Positions 26,665 to 34,707 of a stretch of 64,000 nucleotides of DNA are shown piece after piece. A model generated the notes under the pieces. It was not told the origin of the DNA, did no database searches, and saw only the letters and a list, made by a program, of their open reading frames with translations. The translations under genes and the position numbers were made by a program. Numbering within the stretch: position 1 is the first letter of the stretch; the number at the start of each line of letters is the position of its first letter. This DNA comes from an uncultured Opitutales bacterium (GTDB taxonomy: Bacteria > Verrucomicrobiota > Verrucomicrobiia > Opitutales > Intestinicryptomonadaceae). The stretch covers positions 62,001 to 126,000 of the forward strand of contig CALXLK010000001.1 in NCBI GenBank assembly GCA_944389175.1. The letters run 5' to 3'.

Positions 26665-27327
26665 ATGGACAACAAAACACCAGGCCTCTCGGAACACCTT
26701 GAGGATTACCTTGAAACAATCGCCGCCCTATCATCGGCGAACGGTTCGGCGCGCATTACCGACATAGCAAACGCAATGTCGGTGAAAAAACCTTCCGCTA
26801 CATCGGCGCTTAACACCCTCGCGGAGAAGGGGCTCGTGGAGTACGAGAAATACAGGCCGGTGGTGCTGACCAAAGAGGGGCGAAAGCGCGCCCAAAACGT
26901 TCTTAGAAAGCACAGGCTTCTAAAGGGGTTCTTGGTGGGCGTGTTGGGCGTGCCGGAAGCCTCGGCAAATATGGCCGCATGCAGAATGGAACACGCCCTT
27001 GAAGATCCGATAATGGAAAAACTCGTCGGTTTTCTTAAAAGCAACGGCTCGAATTCGTGCTCGGAATGCGCAAGCAGGGACTGTTTTGGCTCGTGTCCGC
27101 ACGCCATGCCTTTGAGCGAACTGGCGGTTGGCGATAGGGCTATTGTCCTTTCCGTCGGCGCGGGAGTGGGGAAGCTTAAAGGGGCCCATGCCGAAATAGC
27201 GAGGGAGAGCGTCGTGGAAATTTTGCGCAGCGCCCCGTTTGGAGATCCCGTGATTGTGAGAGTCAAAGATTCGGAGATTTCACTGCGGAAGGCGCAGCTT
27301 GAAAAAATATCGGTCAAGCGGATTTGA
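26665..27327 (+). CDS. DtxR/MntR-family metal-dependent transcription repressor
   Basis: About 220 residues in three parts. An N-terminal winged helix (LSEHLEDYLETIAAL...RITDIANAMSVKKPSATSALNTL) is followed by a dimerisation/metal-binding region (HRLLKGFLVGVLGVPE...ACRMEHALED) and a C-terminal FeoA/SH3-like domain. A cysteine cluster CSECASRDCFGSCPH near residues 132-146 resembles the DtxR-family ancillary site in organisms that use extra thiol ligands. The metal (Fe or Mn) is undetermined and no transporter is adjacent. A TTG 10 codons upstream (26635) overlaps the promoter and is rejected. No Shine-Dalgarno site is seen. Confidence 0.88.
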   Translation: MDNKTPGLSEHLEDYLETIAALSSANGSARITDIANAMSVKKPSATSALNTLAEKGLVEYEKYRPVVLTKEGRKRAQNVLRKHRLLKGFLVGVLGVPEASANMAACRMEHALEDPIMEKLVGFLKSNGSNSCSECASRDCFGSCPHAMPLSELAVGDRAIVLSVGAGVGKLKGAHAEIARESVVEILRSAPFGDPVIVRVKDSEISLRKAQLEKISVKRI

Positions 27328-27615
27328 CGCGGCCTTATAGTTGTGCGTTTTTTTCTCTTTTTTTCCCTTTTTCATACACGCCACAAACAGACATGCACAC
27401 ACGTATATCTTCTCTCTCAGCGCCGGGGTGAGAGTGCCTTTAAGGTGCGCCTGCTTTCAAAAAATTAAAAAGAGTCGAATATTCCTTTGTGTGTATCCAA
27501 CACCACTGCGTTCCAATGCATAAGGGGCATTTTCCGTTTCTGCAATGCCGCAGATTATAAAATTGACATGCGAGAGCTTTCCTGTTTGATTACATGAGCA
27601 GGGGAGGTATTTGGT
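27328..27615. other. G-poor, C/T/A-rich intergenic tract
   Basis: No gene. Bases 27344-27420 are strongly G-depleted on the plus strand with CACACACG and CTCTCTC runs, similar to the tracts at 2838-2928, 7534-7725 and 11692-11790. It may serve as a Rho-dependent termination region after the DtxR-type gene. The next gene has a GGGGAGG ribosome site. Confidence 0.5.
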
Positions 27616-28686
27616 ATGAAGAAGATTACTTTGGATGAAAACGTTGCCGAAATTCATAATTCGGTTGTATTTGATAGTCCGACGAGCGCGTATATACAGA
27701 TTGTGGAGGCTTTGAGGGAGTTCTATTCGCACGGGGCCAGCCTTGTTTCGGCGGAAGTTTTTGCCCCCCGCTCATTCGAGCCTGTAATTGCACCCCTCTT
27801 GGACTCTAATTTCCCCGTCAATTGGATTCTTCCGCTGAAGGAGGTTTCCGACAATATTCTCGCAGGCGCCCACTTAACCGCCGTTTCCGGCGTTCAGCCC
27901 GCTTATTTTAGCGACGGCAGAGGAGCCAAGGGCGCCGTTTATGAGGATTCCGACAATTCGTATTGCCGCGTATTCGGCGTGACCGCCGACGACAATGTCG
28001 AAGAAGCAAGCCGGCACACCGTTTCCAACATAAACAATCTCGAGGGAATGTTGCGCAAATGCGGTTTTGCCTTTTCCGACGTGGCCAGAACGTGGTTTTA
28101 CAACGACGACATACTCTCGTGGTATCCCGAGTTCAATAAAGGGCGCACGAGCGCATACGGGCAAATGAAAGTTTTTGACGGCTTGCTGCCGGCGAGCACC
28201 GGAATCGGCGCGCCCAACCATTTTGGGCGCAAGTGCGTATCTGGCGCATTTGCGGTGCGCTCAAAGAAGGGCTTGGAGCCCGGCAGCCAAGAGTTTGTCA
28301 GCCAGCTTAGCTCTCCGCTGCAGGGCGGCGCCACTGAATACGGCAGCTCGTTTTCAAGGGCCGTTGAAATAGTTTCCCCGAAGAGCCGCAGAGTCATGAT
28401 TTCGGGCACGGCAAGCATTTCAGCGGACGGAAAGACGGCCCACGCCGACGATATATCCAAGCAGGTTAAGCTTACCCTTGACGTAATCGAGGGCATATTG
28501 AAGTCGCGCTCGATGGGGTTTGAAGACACCGTAAATGCGGTCGTCTATTGTCTCGAGCCCGAATATTTCGGGTATTTTCAGGCGTGGAACAAAAAGTTGA
28601 ACATCTCGTATTGCCCGGCGCACAGCATAGTTTGCAGGGAAGACTTGATGTTTGAAATTGAGCTCGAGGCCGCCGTCAACCTTTAG
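27616..28686 (+). CDS. RidA/YjgF-like tandem protein related in layout to chorismatases
   Basis: 356 residues. The C-terminal part (residues about 245-356) is RidA-like: VMISGTASISADGKTAHADDISKQ, then KLTLDVIEGILKSRSMGFEDTV and an end CPAHSIVCREDLMFEIELEAAV. RidA imine deaminases have Arg in the PARS motif, while here it is His (PAHS), so classical deaminase activity is doubtful. The N-terminal part contains ARTWFYNDDILSWYPEFNKGRTSAYG, reminiscent of FkbO/XanB2-type chorismatases, which are built from YjgF-like domains. Function is unknown. aroC lies 4 kb away but not in the same operon. GGGGAGG 11 bases upstream fixes the start. Confidence 0.72.
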   Translation: MKKITLDENVAEIHNSVVFDSPTSAYIQIVEALREFYSHGASLVSAEVFAPRSFEPVIAPLLDSNFPVNWILPLKEVSDNILAGAHLTAVSGVQPAYFSDGRGAKGAVYEDSDNSYCRVFGVTADDNVEEASRHTVSNINNLEGMLRKCGFAFSDVARTWFYNDDILSWYPEFNKGRTSAYGQMKVFDGLLPASTGIGAPNHFGRKCVSGAFAVRSKKGLEPGSQEFVSQLSSPLQGGATEYGSSFSRAVEIVSPKSRRVMISGTASISADGKTAHADDISKQVKLTLDVIEGILKSRSMGFEDTVNAVVYCLEPEYFGYFQAWNKKLNISYCPAHSIVCREDLMFEIELEAAVNL

Positions 28687-28946
28687 GCGCGCGGCTTGGC
28701 GCATTGTAAGCCGTTTTTTTCTCTCCCCCGCCATAGACTGCGGCAAACCACATGGGCATGCCATTTTGCGGGGTCAGGGTGGGGCGTTTTTTTTCTCTCT
28801 TTTCCTATTTTTCCTTCGTTATTCTTTGCCTCTTGTCATAAAACGGCGCTTTGCCTAACGGAATTTTTTTGGCGTCTTGACAAAACGCGGTACAGACGAT
28901 GTCGGGCGAGCAGGCCGGGCTGCGTCTTTTTTGCCATGAAGGCAGG
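28687..28946. other. Spacer between convergent genes
   Basis: No gene. It holds a T/C-rich tract (28786-28836) and an isolated TTGACA near 28876-28881 with no downstream plus-strand gene for 800 bp. No convincing hairpin terminator. Confidence 0.45.
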
Positions 28947-29525
28947 CTATGGGCGTATTGAGTCTTTTATGAAGTTTTGTATATTTTGCGCCGACATGTT
29001 GTCGGTTACGACGGCGTATTCGAGCGTGTAGTAGGAGGGCTGGTTTCCCCCTTTTGCCCAGAGCACTTCAAAGCCGAGGAAATCTCTGCATATTTTAACG
29101 ACATTGTAAGACAACGACTCAAGCGACATTCGCCTTCTATCCTCGAAGGCGCATTTTTTCCCCGATATGCGCGGACAGTTTTGGGAGAGCGGGCAGACGC
29201 ACGAGCCTGCAAGCAGAATTCGGCAGCCCGGGAAGAGCCTTTCAACTTCGTAGAAAATTTCGTCGTAAATTCTGCGCGCGGCCTCGACGCATTGCAGGGG
29301 CGATAGATTTTTTTGAGGCTCGACGAGCACTGCGGCCAGCACAATTTTTGCGTCGAGGCTAAATAGTTCGGCCGGCGGAGTGTCGAACGGGGGGCACGCC
29401 CAGCGCCTGCCGAAATTTGGACAGCCGCGGCAGGGGGAAGGCGAAATTTTATAGCCTGAAAGGGCGGAGGAATCAATAACCGCCGTTTCGAGCCGCATGG
29501 GTTTAGGCGTCTGGGTGATATCCAT
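28947..29525 (-). CDS. DUF2284-type cysteine-rich metal-binding protein
   Basis: About 192 residues. The signature CRGCPNFGRRWACPP matches the DUF2284 CxxCxxxGxxWxCPP pattern, and later cysteines SCVCPLSQNCPRISGKKC probably complete a metal or Fe-S site. Family members are of unknown function and common in anaerobes. The frame extends 71 codons further through the tRNA-Thr promoter region and is rejected; ATG 29525 (MDITQTPKPMRLETAVID) is the sensible start though without a Shine-Dalgarno site. Divergent from the tRNA-Thr/tuf operon. Confidence 0.8.
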   Translation of the reverse strand: MDITQTPKPMRLETAVIDSSALSGYKISPSPCRGCPNFGRRWACPPFDTPPAELFSLDAKIVLAAVLVEPQKNLSPLQCVEAARRIYDEIFYEVERLFPGCRILLAGSCVCPLSQNCPRISGKKCAFEDRRRMSLESLSYNVVKICRDFLGFEVLWAKGGNQPSYYTLEYAVVTDNMSAQNIQNFIKDSIRP

Positions 29526-29599
29526 AAAGAAAACGGCCAAAAGAGGGCTTCTCTTGTGGCAAAAAATAGCGCATAGACAAGAAAAAAATAAAAAAATAG

Positions 29600-29628
29600 T
29601 TGACGCGTAATTAAAAATCGTGCAGATT
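29600..29628 (+). promoter_or_regulatory. Promoter of the tRNA-Thr - tuf operon
   Basis: TTGACG (29600-29605), 17 bases, CAGATT (29623-29628) preceded by TGC. A hairpin CGCCAG-ATAA-CTGGCG (29651-29666) follows in the leader before the tRNA. Confidence 0.5.
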
Positions 29629-29680
29629 AGCGCACTTTCAAAGAAAGAAACGCCAGATAACTGGCGGCTTTGTATATGAC

Positions 29681-29756
29681 GCCTCGGTAGCTCAGCAGGT
29701 AGAGCACGTCCTTGGTAAGGACGGGGTCGGCGGTTCAAATCCGCTCTGAGGCTCCA
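29681..29756 (+). tRNA. tRNA-Thr (anticodon GGT)
   Basis: A 76-base cloverleaf: acceptor GCCTCGG with CTGAGGC (one G-T pair), D arm TAGCTCAGCAGGTAGAGCA, anticodon stem CGTCC/GGACG with loop TTGGTAA (GGT at 29714-29716), T arm GGCGGTTCAAATCCGCT, discriminator T and an encoded CCA. Located 47 bp before tuf, as in many PVC and other bacteria. Confidence 0.97.
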
Positions 29757-29803
29757 TATAGAAAGTCATCAACTAAACCTAAAAAGAAGAAACCGAAAGA
29801 ACC

Positions 29804-30994
29804 ATGTCGAAAGAATCATTCGTCAGATCAAAACCACACGTAAACGTAGGCACTATCGGTCACATCGACCATGGTAAGACTACTCTCACAACTGCAATCT
29901 TGAAGGTTCAGTCGGACAAGGGCCTGGCTCAATTTAAGTCCTATCAGGACATCGCTAAGGGCGGCACTGTTCGCGACGCTACCAAGACTGTAACAATCGC
30001 CGTCGCGCACGTAGAATACGAAACGCCCACGCGCCACTACGCACACGTCGACTGCCCCGGCCACGCGGACTTCGTAAAGAACATGATCACCGGTGCCGCT
30101 CAGATGGACGGCGCTATCCTCGTAGTAAGCGCAGCCGACGGCCCGATGCCCCAGACCCGCGAGCACATCCTTTTGGCCCGCCAGGTAGGCGTTCCCCAGA
30201 TTGTCGTATTCCTCAACAAGTGCGACCTCGTCGACGACCCGGAACTTCTCGAACTCGTCGAAATGGAAATCCGCGAGCTGCTCAACAAGTACGACTACGA
30301 TGGCGATAACATCAAGATCATCCGCGGTTCCGCTCTCGGAGCCCTCAACGGCACGGAATTCGGCGTAAAGAGCATCGACCAGCTCATGGACACGATCGAC
30401 ACCGAGATCCCCGAGCCCGTGCGTCCGCTCGACAAGCCCTTCATGATGTCTGTCGAAGACGTATTCTCCATCACCGGCCGCGGCACGGTTGCTACCGGCC
30501 GTATTGAGCGCGGTTTGGTCAAGGTCGGCGACGAAGTTGAAATCGTCGGTTTGGGCGAAACTCGCAAGACGACTGTCACGGGTGTTGAAATGTTCCGCAA
30601 GAGCCTCGACCAGGGTCAGGCAGGCGACAACGTCGGCTTGCTGTTGCGCGGCATCGAAAAGAACGACATTCAGCGCGGCCATGTCTTGGCTAAGCCCGGT
30701 TCGATTACTCCGCACCACAAGGCCAAGGCTCAGGTGTACGTCCTCACCAAGGAGGAAGGCGGCCGTCATACTCCGTTCTTCTCCAACTATCGTCCGCAGT
30801 TCTTCTTCGGCACGGCCGACGTCACAGGCGTTTGCGAACTGCCCGAGGGTGTCGAGATGGTCATGCCCGGCGACAATGTCGAGCTTCAGATCGAGCTCCA
30901 GAAGCCCATCGCTATGGAAAAAGGTCAGCGTTTCGCTATCCGCGAAGGCGGCCGCACGATCGGTTCCGGCCGTATCTCGGAAATATTGGCTTAA
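29804..30994 (+). CDS. tuf: Elongation factor Tu
   Basis: This 396-residue GTPase delivers aminoacyl-tRNA to the ribosome. G1 is [11 protein letters not shown]3 is DCPGHADF, G4 is NKCD, and GSALGAL is G5. Domains 2 and 3 are complete, ending GRISEILA. Its leader is A-rich (AAAAAGAAGAAACCGAAAG) rather than carrying a strong Shine-Dalgarno. It uses a visibly C-ended, highly biased codon set. It is placed ahead of tRNA-Trp and secE rather than after fusA, as in chlamydiae and relatives. Confidence 0.99.
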   Translation: MSKESFVRSKPHVNVGTIGHIDHGKTTLTTAILKVQSDKGLAQFKSYQDIAKGGTVRDATKTVTIAVAHVEYETPTRHYAHVDCPGHADFVKNMITGAAQMDGAILVVSAADGPMPQTREHILLARQVGVPQIVVFLNKCDLVDDPELLELVEMEIRELLNKYDYDGDNIKIIRGSALGALNGTEFGVKSIDQLMDTIDTEIPEPVRPLDKPFMMSVEDVFSITGRGTVATGRIERGLVKVGDEVEIVGLGETRKTTVTGVEMFRKSLDQGQAGDNVGLLLRGIEKNDIQRGHVLAKPGSITPHHKAKAQVYVLTKEEGGRHTPFFSNYRPQFFFGTADVTGVCELPEGVEMVMPGDNVELQIELQKPIAMEKGQRFAIREGGRTIGSGRISEILA

Positions 30995-31015
30995 TTTAGC
31001 CGCTTAGGCAATCGC

Positions 31016-31060
31016 GCCAGAAGGGACTAAACCCCTTCTGGCTTTGGTGTCTTTTTTCTG
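31016..31060 (+). terminator. Terminator after tuf
   Basis: A perfect 10-bp stem GCCAGAAGGG / CCCTTCTGGC (31016-31025 with 31033-31042) is followed by TTTGGTGTCTTTTTT. Confidence 0.85.
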
Positions 31061-31071
31061 CGTTTTTTTTA

Positions 31072-31100
31072 TTGACAGACGCAATTAAAAAAGGCAGACA
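31072..31100 (+). promoter_or_regulatory. Promoter of tRNA-Trp - secE - nusG
   Basis: A perfect TTGACA (31072-31077) with CAGACA (31095-31100) at 17 bases. The weak -10 beginning with CAGA resembles the one ahead of tRNA-Thr. Confidence 0.45.
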
Positions 31101-31117
31101 AGAAAGTTCTTTTTCAC

Positions 31118-31190
31118 AGGGAAATAGCTCAATTGGTAGAGCTACGGTCTCCAAAACCGTGTGTTGGGGGTTCGAGTCCCTCTTTCCCTG
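31118..31190 (+). tRNA. tRNA-Trp (anticodon CCA)
   Basis: A 73-base cloverleaf: acceptor AGGGAAA/TTTCCCT, D arm AGCTCAATTGGTAGAGCT, anticodon stem ACGGT/ACCGT with loop CTCCAAA (CCA at 31151-31153), T arm GGGGGTTCGAGTCCCTC, discriminator G. The 3' CCA is not encoded, unlike the tRNA-Thr 1.4 kb upstream. Confidence 0.97.
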
Positions 31191-31306
31191 CGTTCTTTTT
31201 TACGGATATCTTTTGCGCAAGTTCCGCCGCGGCATGAGTTGGCCGTCCATTGGTCGGGCTTGGCGAAAAAGGGATTCGAAATTTTATAAGCACTGCACAG
31301 CAAAAC

Positions 31307-31519
31307 ATGACAAATCCATTTAGCAAAATCAGACAGTTCTACAGGGAAACCGTGGTTGAATTAAAGAAGGCCGCCTGGCCCACGCGCCGCGAGCTGGGCC
31401 GCTTGATTGTGGTGGTTTTTGTGGCTATAGGTTTGCTGGGCATATATGTAAGCGCCGCGGATTTTGCCATATACAACGTAGTTGATTTGCTCACGTGGCT
31501 TGTAAAGGGCGGTAAATAA
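31307..31519 (+). CDS. secE: Preprotein translocase subunit SecE
   Basis: 70 residues, a single-helix SecE: amphipathic KIRQFYRETVVELKKAAWPTRREL followed by one transmembrane segment (LIVVVFVAIGLLGIYVSAA). The frame extends 19 codons upstream, but the family begins at MTNPFSKIRQ. No clear ribosome site. nusG starts 2 bases after the stop, the standard secE-nusG pair. Confidence 0.95.
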   Translation: MTNPFSKIRQFYRETVVELKKAAWPTRRELGRLIVVVFVAIGLLGIYVSAADFAIYNVVDLLTWLVKGGK

Positions 31520-31521
31520 TC

Positions 31522-32148
31522 ATGGAAGAGGCTCAGACACATCAGGCAGAGGCCGATTCCGGCCGCAAATGGTACACAGTGCAGACGCGCTCGAATATGG
31601 AGCGCAAGGCCGTCGAGCATCTCAAGCGCATGATAGACCGCGAAGACATGGGCGAGTACATATCAAAAGACGATATTCTTTCCCCGGAGGAAAAGGTGTC
31701 GACGCTCGTGCAGGTAAAGCGCAACGGCAAGGTGGAGCAGAAGCAAAAGCAGGTTACCAGAATGCTCTATCCCGGCTACATTTTCATAAAAATAAAGCTC
31801 TTTGACGATCAGGACAACTTTCTCGAAAAGCCTTGGTATTTCATAAAGGGCATCAACGGCGTCGTCAATTTCATAGGCGGCGACAGGCCCATTCCCCTGA
31901 CAAAAGAAGAGATAGACACAATTATAGCCCACAAACAGCAGGCCGAGGGCTCGGTACGCCCGAAGGTTGTTTTTGCCGTCGGCGAAAACGTCAAGATTAC
32001 CGACGGCCCGTTCCTCGGGCTCGTAGGGCAGGTTGAGGAAATCAATGAAGAACTTTGCAAGCTTAAGGTGAGCGTCAATATTTTCGGCAGGTACACGCCT
32101 GTCGAACTCGAGTACAACCAGGTGGTAAAGTCCGAGGACGCCCAATAG
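31522..32148 (+). CDS. nusG: Transcription termination/antitermination factor NusG
   Basis: 208 residues. The NGN domain runs from KWYTVQTRSNMERKAVEHL to YPGYIFIKIKL, then GINGVVNFIGGDRPIPL; the KOW domain is GENVKITDGPFLGLVGQVEEI with end VELEYNQVVK. A 14-residue acidic N-terminal extension precedes the NGN domain. It travels with RNA polymerase and couples to Rho or the ribosome. The gene follows secE directly and leads into the rplK cluster. Confidence 0.98.
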   Translation: MEEAQTHQAEADSGRKWYTVQTRSNMERKAVEHLKRMIDREDMGEYISKDDILSPEEKVSTLVQVKRNGKVEQKQKQVTRMLYPGYIFIKIKLFDDQDNFLEKPWYFIKGINGVVNFIGGDRPIPLTKEEIDTIIAHKQQAEGSVRPKVVFAVGENVKITDGPFLGLVGQVEEINEELCKLKVSVNIFGRYTPVELEYNQVVKSEDAQ

Positions 32149-32199
32149 CAAACTTTACGCACAGCCTCAAAAAACAAACAATTCTTATAAGAAAACAAA

Positions 32200-32625
32200 A
32201 TGGCTAAGAAAGTAGTAAAAGTAATTAAGTTGCAGCTCCCCGCGGGCGCGGCCAATCCCGCTCCGCCGGTAGGCCCGGCTCTCGGTGGCGCCGGCGTCAA
32301 CATCATGGGATTCTGCAAAGAATTCAACGCGCGCACCAAGGATCAGGCGGGCATGATATTGCCGGTTGTCATCTCGGTGTATCAGGACAAGTCTTTCACC
32401 TTTATTCTGAAATCGCCGCCGGCTTCGGTGCTTCTTAAGAAGGCCGCCAAGATTGAAACGGCGAGCGCCAAGCCCAATGTCGACAAGGTCGGCAAGGTGA
32501 CGAAGGCGCAGATTAAGGAAATCGCCAAGATCAAGGAAAAGGATCTAAACGCAACGTCCCCGGAAGCTGTTTGCCGCATAATTGAAGGCACGGCTCGTTC
32601 GATGGGCATTGACGTCGTAGACTAA
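32200..32625 (+). CDS. rplK: Large-subunit ribosomal protein L11
   Basis: 141 residues; [35 protein letters not shown] is the conserved N-terminal domain at the GTPase centre and [12 protein letters not shown] the end. The leader ATAAGAAAACAAA before ATG is A-rich with no Shine-Dalgarno. First of L11-L1-L10-L12. Confidence 0.98.
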   Translation: MAKKVVKVIKLQLPAGAANPAPPVGPALGGAGVNIMGFCKEFNARTKDQAGMILPVVISVYQDKSFTFILKSPPASVLLKKAAKIETASAKPNVDKVGKVTKAQIKEIAKIKEKDLNATSPEAVCRIIEGTARSMGIDVVD

Positions 32626-32640
32626 ATTTTTACGGCATGG

Positions 32641-32664
32641 GCGTTCGTTAAAAAAGGCGGACGC
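32641..32664 (+). promoter_or_regulatory. Hairpin between rplK and rplA
   Basis: GCGTTCG / CGGACGC 7-bp stem with one T-G pair and a 10-base A-rich loop in the 101-bp rplK-rplA gap. It could be an L1 regulatory site or processing signal; unproven. Confidence 0.35.
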
Positions 32665-32726
32665 TCGGTTTGTCGAATAACAAATGAAATAAAACCGCAC
32701 TGCAAAAAGCAGGAGACACGAAAGTC

Positions 32727-33413
32727 ATGGTAAAAAGAAGCAAAAGATACAAGAAAGCGCTCGAGTCGGCCTCGGCGACGCCGAAGTCGCTCAAGGAAGC
32801 CGTCGATGCGCTGCAGTCGATGCCCAAGGCCGGCTTCGACGAAACAGTTGAAATATCGATCAACCTCGCGGTTGATCCCAAACAGAGCAACCAGATGGTT
32901 CGCGGCACTGTCCGCCTGCCCAACGGCAGCGGCAAAAAGGTGAGGGTAGTTGTCTTTACCGAACAGCCCGAGGCCGCGCTGGCAGCCGGCGCAGACAAGG
33001 CGGGTATCGCCGATCTGGCAAAGGAAATAGAGGGCGGCTGGATGGACTTCGACGTGGCAATCGCCACTACGTCGGCCATGAAGGAAGTAAGAAAGCTCGC
33101 CAGAATACTCGGCCCCAGGGGCTTGATGCCCAATCCCAAGAGCGGCACTGTCACCGACGACGTAGAATCGGCCATTAAGGAGGTAAAGGGCGGCCGCGTC
33201 GAGTACAAAATGGACAAAACCGCAAACCTGGTCGTTGTTGTCGGCAAGCGCAGCTTTGCAAACGACAAGCTTTACGAAAACGCCAAGGCGGCTCTTTCGA
33301 GCGTGGCTGCGGCCAAGCCCGAGGTTATCAAGGGCAAGTTTATCAATTCAGTTTCAATCAGCTCCACGATGAGCCCCTCGATAAAAGTGGCGCTCTCGGA
33401 GGTCGCCGAATAG
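32727..33413 (+). CDS. rplA: Large-subunit ribosomal protein L1
   Basis: 228 residues; the two-domain L1 with KAGFDETVEISINLAVDPKQSNQMVRGTVRLPNGSGK shown in its N-terminal part and GPRGLMPNPKSGTVT as the signature. It forms the mobile L1 stalk. AGGAG stands 11 bases before ATG. Confidence 0.97.
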   Translation: MVKRSKRYKKALESASATPKSLKEAVDALQSMPKAGFDETVEISINLAVDPKQSNQMVRGTVRLPNGSGKKVRVVVFTEQPEAALAAGADKAGIADLAKEIEGGWMDFDVAIATTSAMKEVRKLARILGPRGLMPNPKSGTVTDDVESAIKEVKGGRVEYKMDKTANLVVVVGKRSFANDKLYENAKAALSSVAAAKPEVIKGKFINSVSISSTMSPSIKVALSEVAE

Positions 33414-33432
33414 GTAGAAGGACATTATTACA

Positions 33433-33945
33433 ATGAGACCGGAAAAGAAATATCTCGTAGAAGAAGCCCGCAACATGCTCGGCGCTTCGGAGCATTTGTT
33501 CTTCGTCAGTTTTGCAGGGGTTACCGTTTCCGACGCAAGCGCTTTCCGCAAGGCGCTCGCCGAAGCAGGCGCCCAGTTCCACGTGGCAAAGAACTCTATT
33601 ATAGCCATTGCCGCAAAGGAGTTGAACCTGCCCGACATCAGCTCGATTTTGGCCGGCCCGACCGCTATAATTAGCGGCGGTGCAGATTCCGCATCGGTTG
33701 CAAAAGCCGTCGTGGAATTCTTCAAGACCCGCGAAGGCGCCGACATAAAACTCGGCCTGCTCGGCGAAAAAGTTATGACAAAGGCCGATGTCGAGTACTT
33801 GGGCAGCCTTCCCAGCCTCCCGGAGATGCGCGCAAAGTTCCTTTCTTTGCTCAGCACGCCCGCAAAGCAGATGGTTCGCGTCGTGTTTATGCGCTGCGAA
33901 AAACTCGGCGGCGGCGAAGCTGCTGGCGAAGCTGCGGCGGAATAA
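33433..33945 (+). CDS. rplJ: Large-subunit ribosomal protein L10
   Basis: 170 residues; N-terminal rRNA-binding domain (VSDASAFRKALAEAGAQFHVAKNSI) and C-terminal helix that holds L12 dimers (AKFLSLLSTPAKQMVRVVFMR). AAGGA lies before the start. Base of the L12 stalk. Confidence 0.95.
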   Translation: MRPEKKYLVEEARNMLGASEHLFFVSFAGVTVSDASAFRKALAEAGAQFHVAKNSIIAIAAKELNLPDISSILAGPTAIISGGADSASVAKAVVEFFKTREGADIKLGLLGEKVMTKADVEYLGSLPSLPEMRAKFLSLLSTPAKQMVRVVFMRCEKLGGGEAAGEAAAE

Positions 33946-33960
33946 GCTGGTATCGGTCTT

Positions 33961-33990
33961 CGGCCGCTTAGATGCGGCCGGGCCTTTTGG
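33961..33990 (+). promoter_or_regulatory. Hairpin just after rplJ
   Basis: CGGCCGC / GCGGCCG perfect 7-bp stem, loop TTAGAT, followed by GGCCTTTTGG. It may attenuate or process the transcript between rplJ and rplL. Confidence 0.45.
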
Positions 33991-34059
33991 TGAAATTTTC
34001 ATGCTCCCTGCATAATGTTTGCGTTGCCGGGGGGCAAAACAAGAACAACTAAAGAACAT

Positions 34060-34106
34060 GCTTAGGAGGGAATCTCCTCTTAATTGCCCCATGCGGGGCG
34101 CTAAGC
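34060..34106 (+). promoter_or_regulatory. Candidate three-way-junction RNA leader of rplL
   Basis: The outer stem GCTTAG (34060-34065) pairs with CTAAGC (34101-34106). Inside are two hairpins: GAGG/CCTC (34066-34079; a register AGGAG/CTCCT is also possible) and GCCCC/GGGGC with loop ATGC (34086-34099). The rplL ribosome site AAGGAG starts 6 bases later. The compact fold suggests an RNA element controlling L12 synthesis; no known family name is claimed. Confidence 0.5.
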
Positions 34107-34126
34107 GTTCAAAGGAGAAAAATAAA

Positions 34127-34504
34127 ATGGCAGACATCACAAAAGAACAAGTAATTGAATGGCTCAGCGCCCTCACGGTCGTTGACGCGGCCGCTCTGGT
34201 AAAAGAGCTCGAAGAAAAATGGGGCGTAAGCGCCGCTGCTCCCGTGGCTGTTGTAGCAGGTGGCCCCGCCGCTGCTGCTGCTGAGGAAAAGGACGCCTTT
34301 GACGTCATTCTTAAGGGCTTTGACGCCTCCAAGAAGATCGCCATCATTAAGGAAGTTCGCGCTATCACGGGCTTGGGCTTGGCCGAGGCAAAGGCTATGG
34401 TCGAAGGCGCTCCGAAGCCTGTTAAGGAAGGCGTTGCAAAGGCTGAGGCCGAGGAAATCGCCAAAAAACTTAAGGACGCCGGCGCACAGGTCGAAGTCAA
34501 GTAA
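34127..34504 (+). CDS. rplL: Large-subunit ribosomal protein L7/L12
   Basis: 125 residues; N-terminal dimerisation helix ([32 protein letters not shown]), Ala-rich hinge and globular domain ([32 protein letters not shown]). ATG 34127 follows a perfect AAGGAG at 9 bases; an upstream in-frame ATG (34019) would translate the structured leader and is rejected. Confidence 0.98.
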   Translation: MADITKEQVIEWLSALTVVDAAALVKELEEKWGVSAAAPVAVVAGGPAAAAAEEKDAFDVILKGFDASKKIAIIKEVRAITGLGLAEAKAMVEGAPKPVKEGVAKAEAEEIAKKLKDAGAQVEVK

Positions 34505-34532
34505 CAAACTTGATGGCATTTTGACATTTTTC

Positions 34533-34573
34533 GCGGATAATCTGTGGTGTGGTATCGCACCACAGATATCCGC
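34533..34573 (+). promoter_or_regulatory. Long hairpin between rplL and rpoB
   Basis: GCGGAT-A-ATCTGTGGTG (34533-34549) pairs with CACCACAGAT-ATCCGC (34558-34573): 16 base pairs with one bulged A and an 8-base loop, then TTTT. It matches in position the attenuator/RNase III site known between rplL and rpoB in E. coli, though the sequence is unrelated. Confidence 0.7.
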
Positions 34574-34707
34574 TTTTAACGCATTATTGCCCGAGGCGTA
34601 AAAAAATGGGCGACTCCCCGTCGAAAGGCGGGCGCTGTTGAGCAAGGCAGCAAAACAACATATCTCCTCCCGCGCGGGGAAAATTCTCCCAAAAACATCT
34701 CAAGAGT

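Noticed and set aside
28876..28910. TTGACA promoter-like box downstream of the RidA-like gene
   Set aside because: No matching -10 and no plus-strand gene for about 800 bp, so treated as chance.
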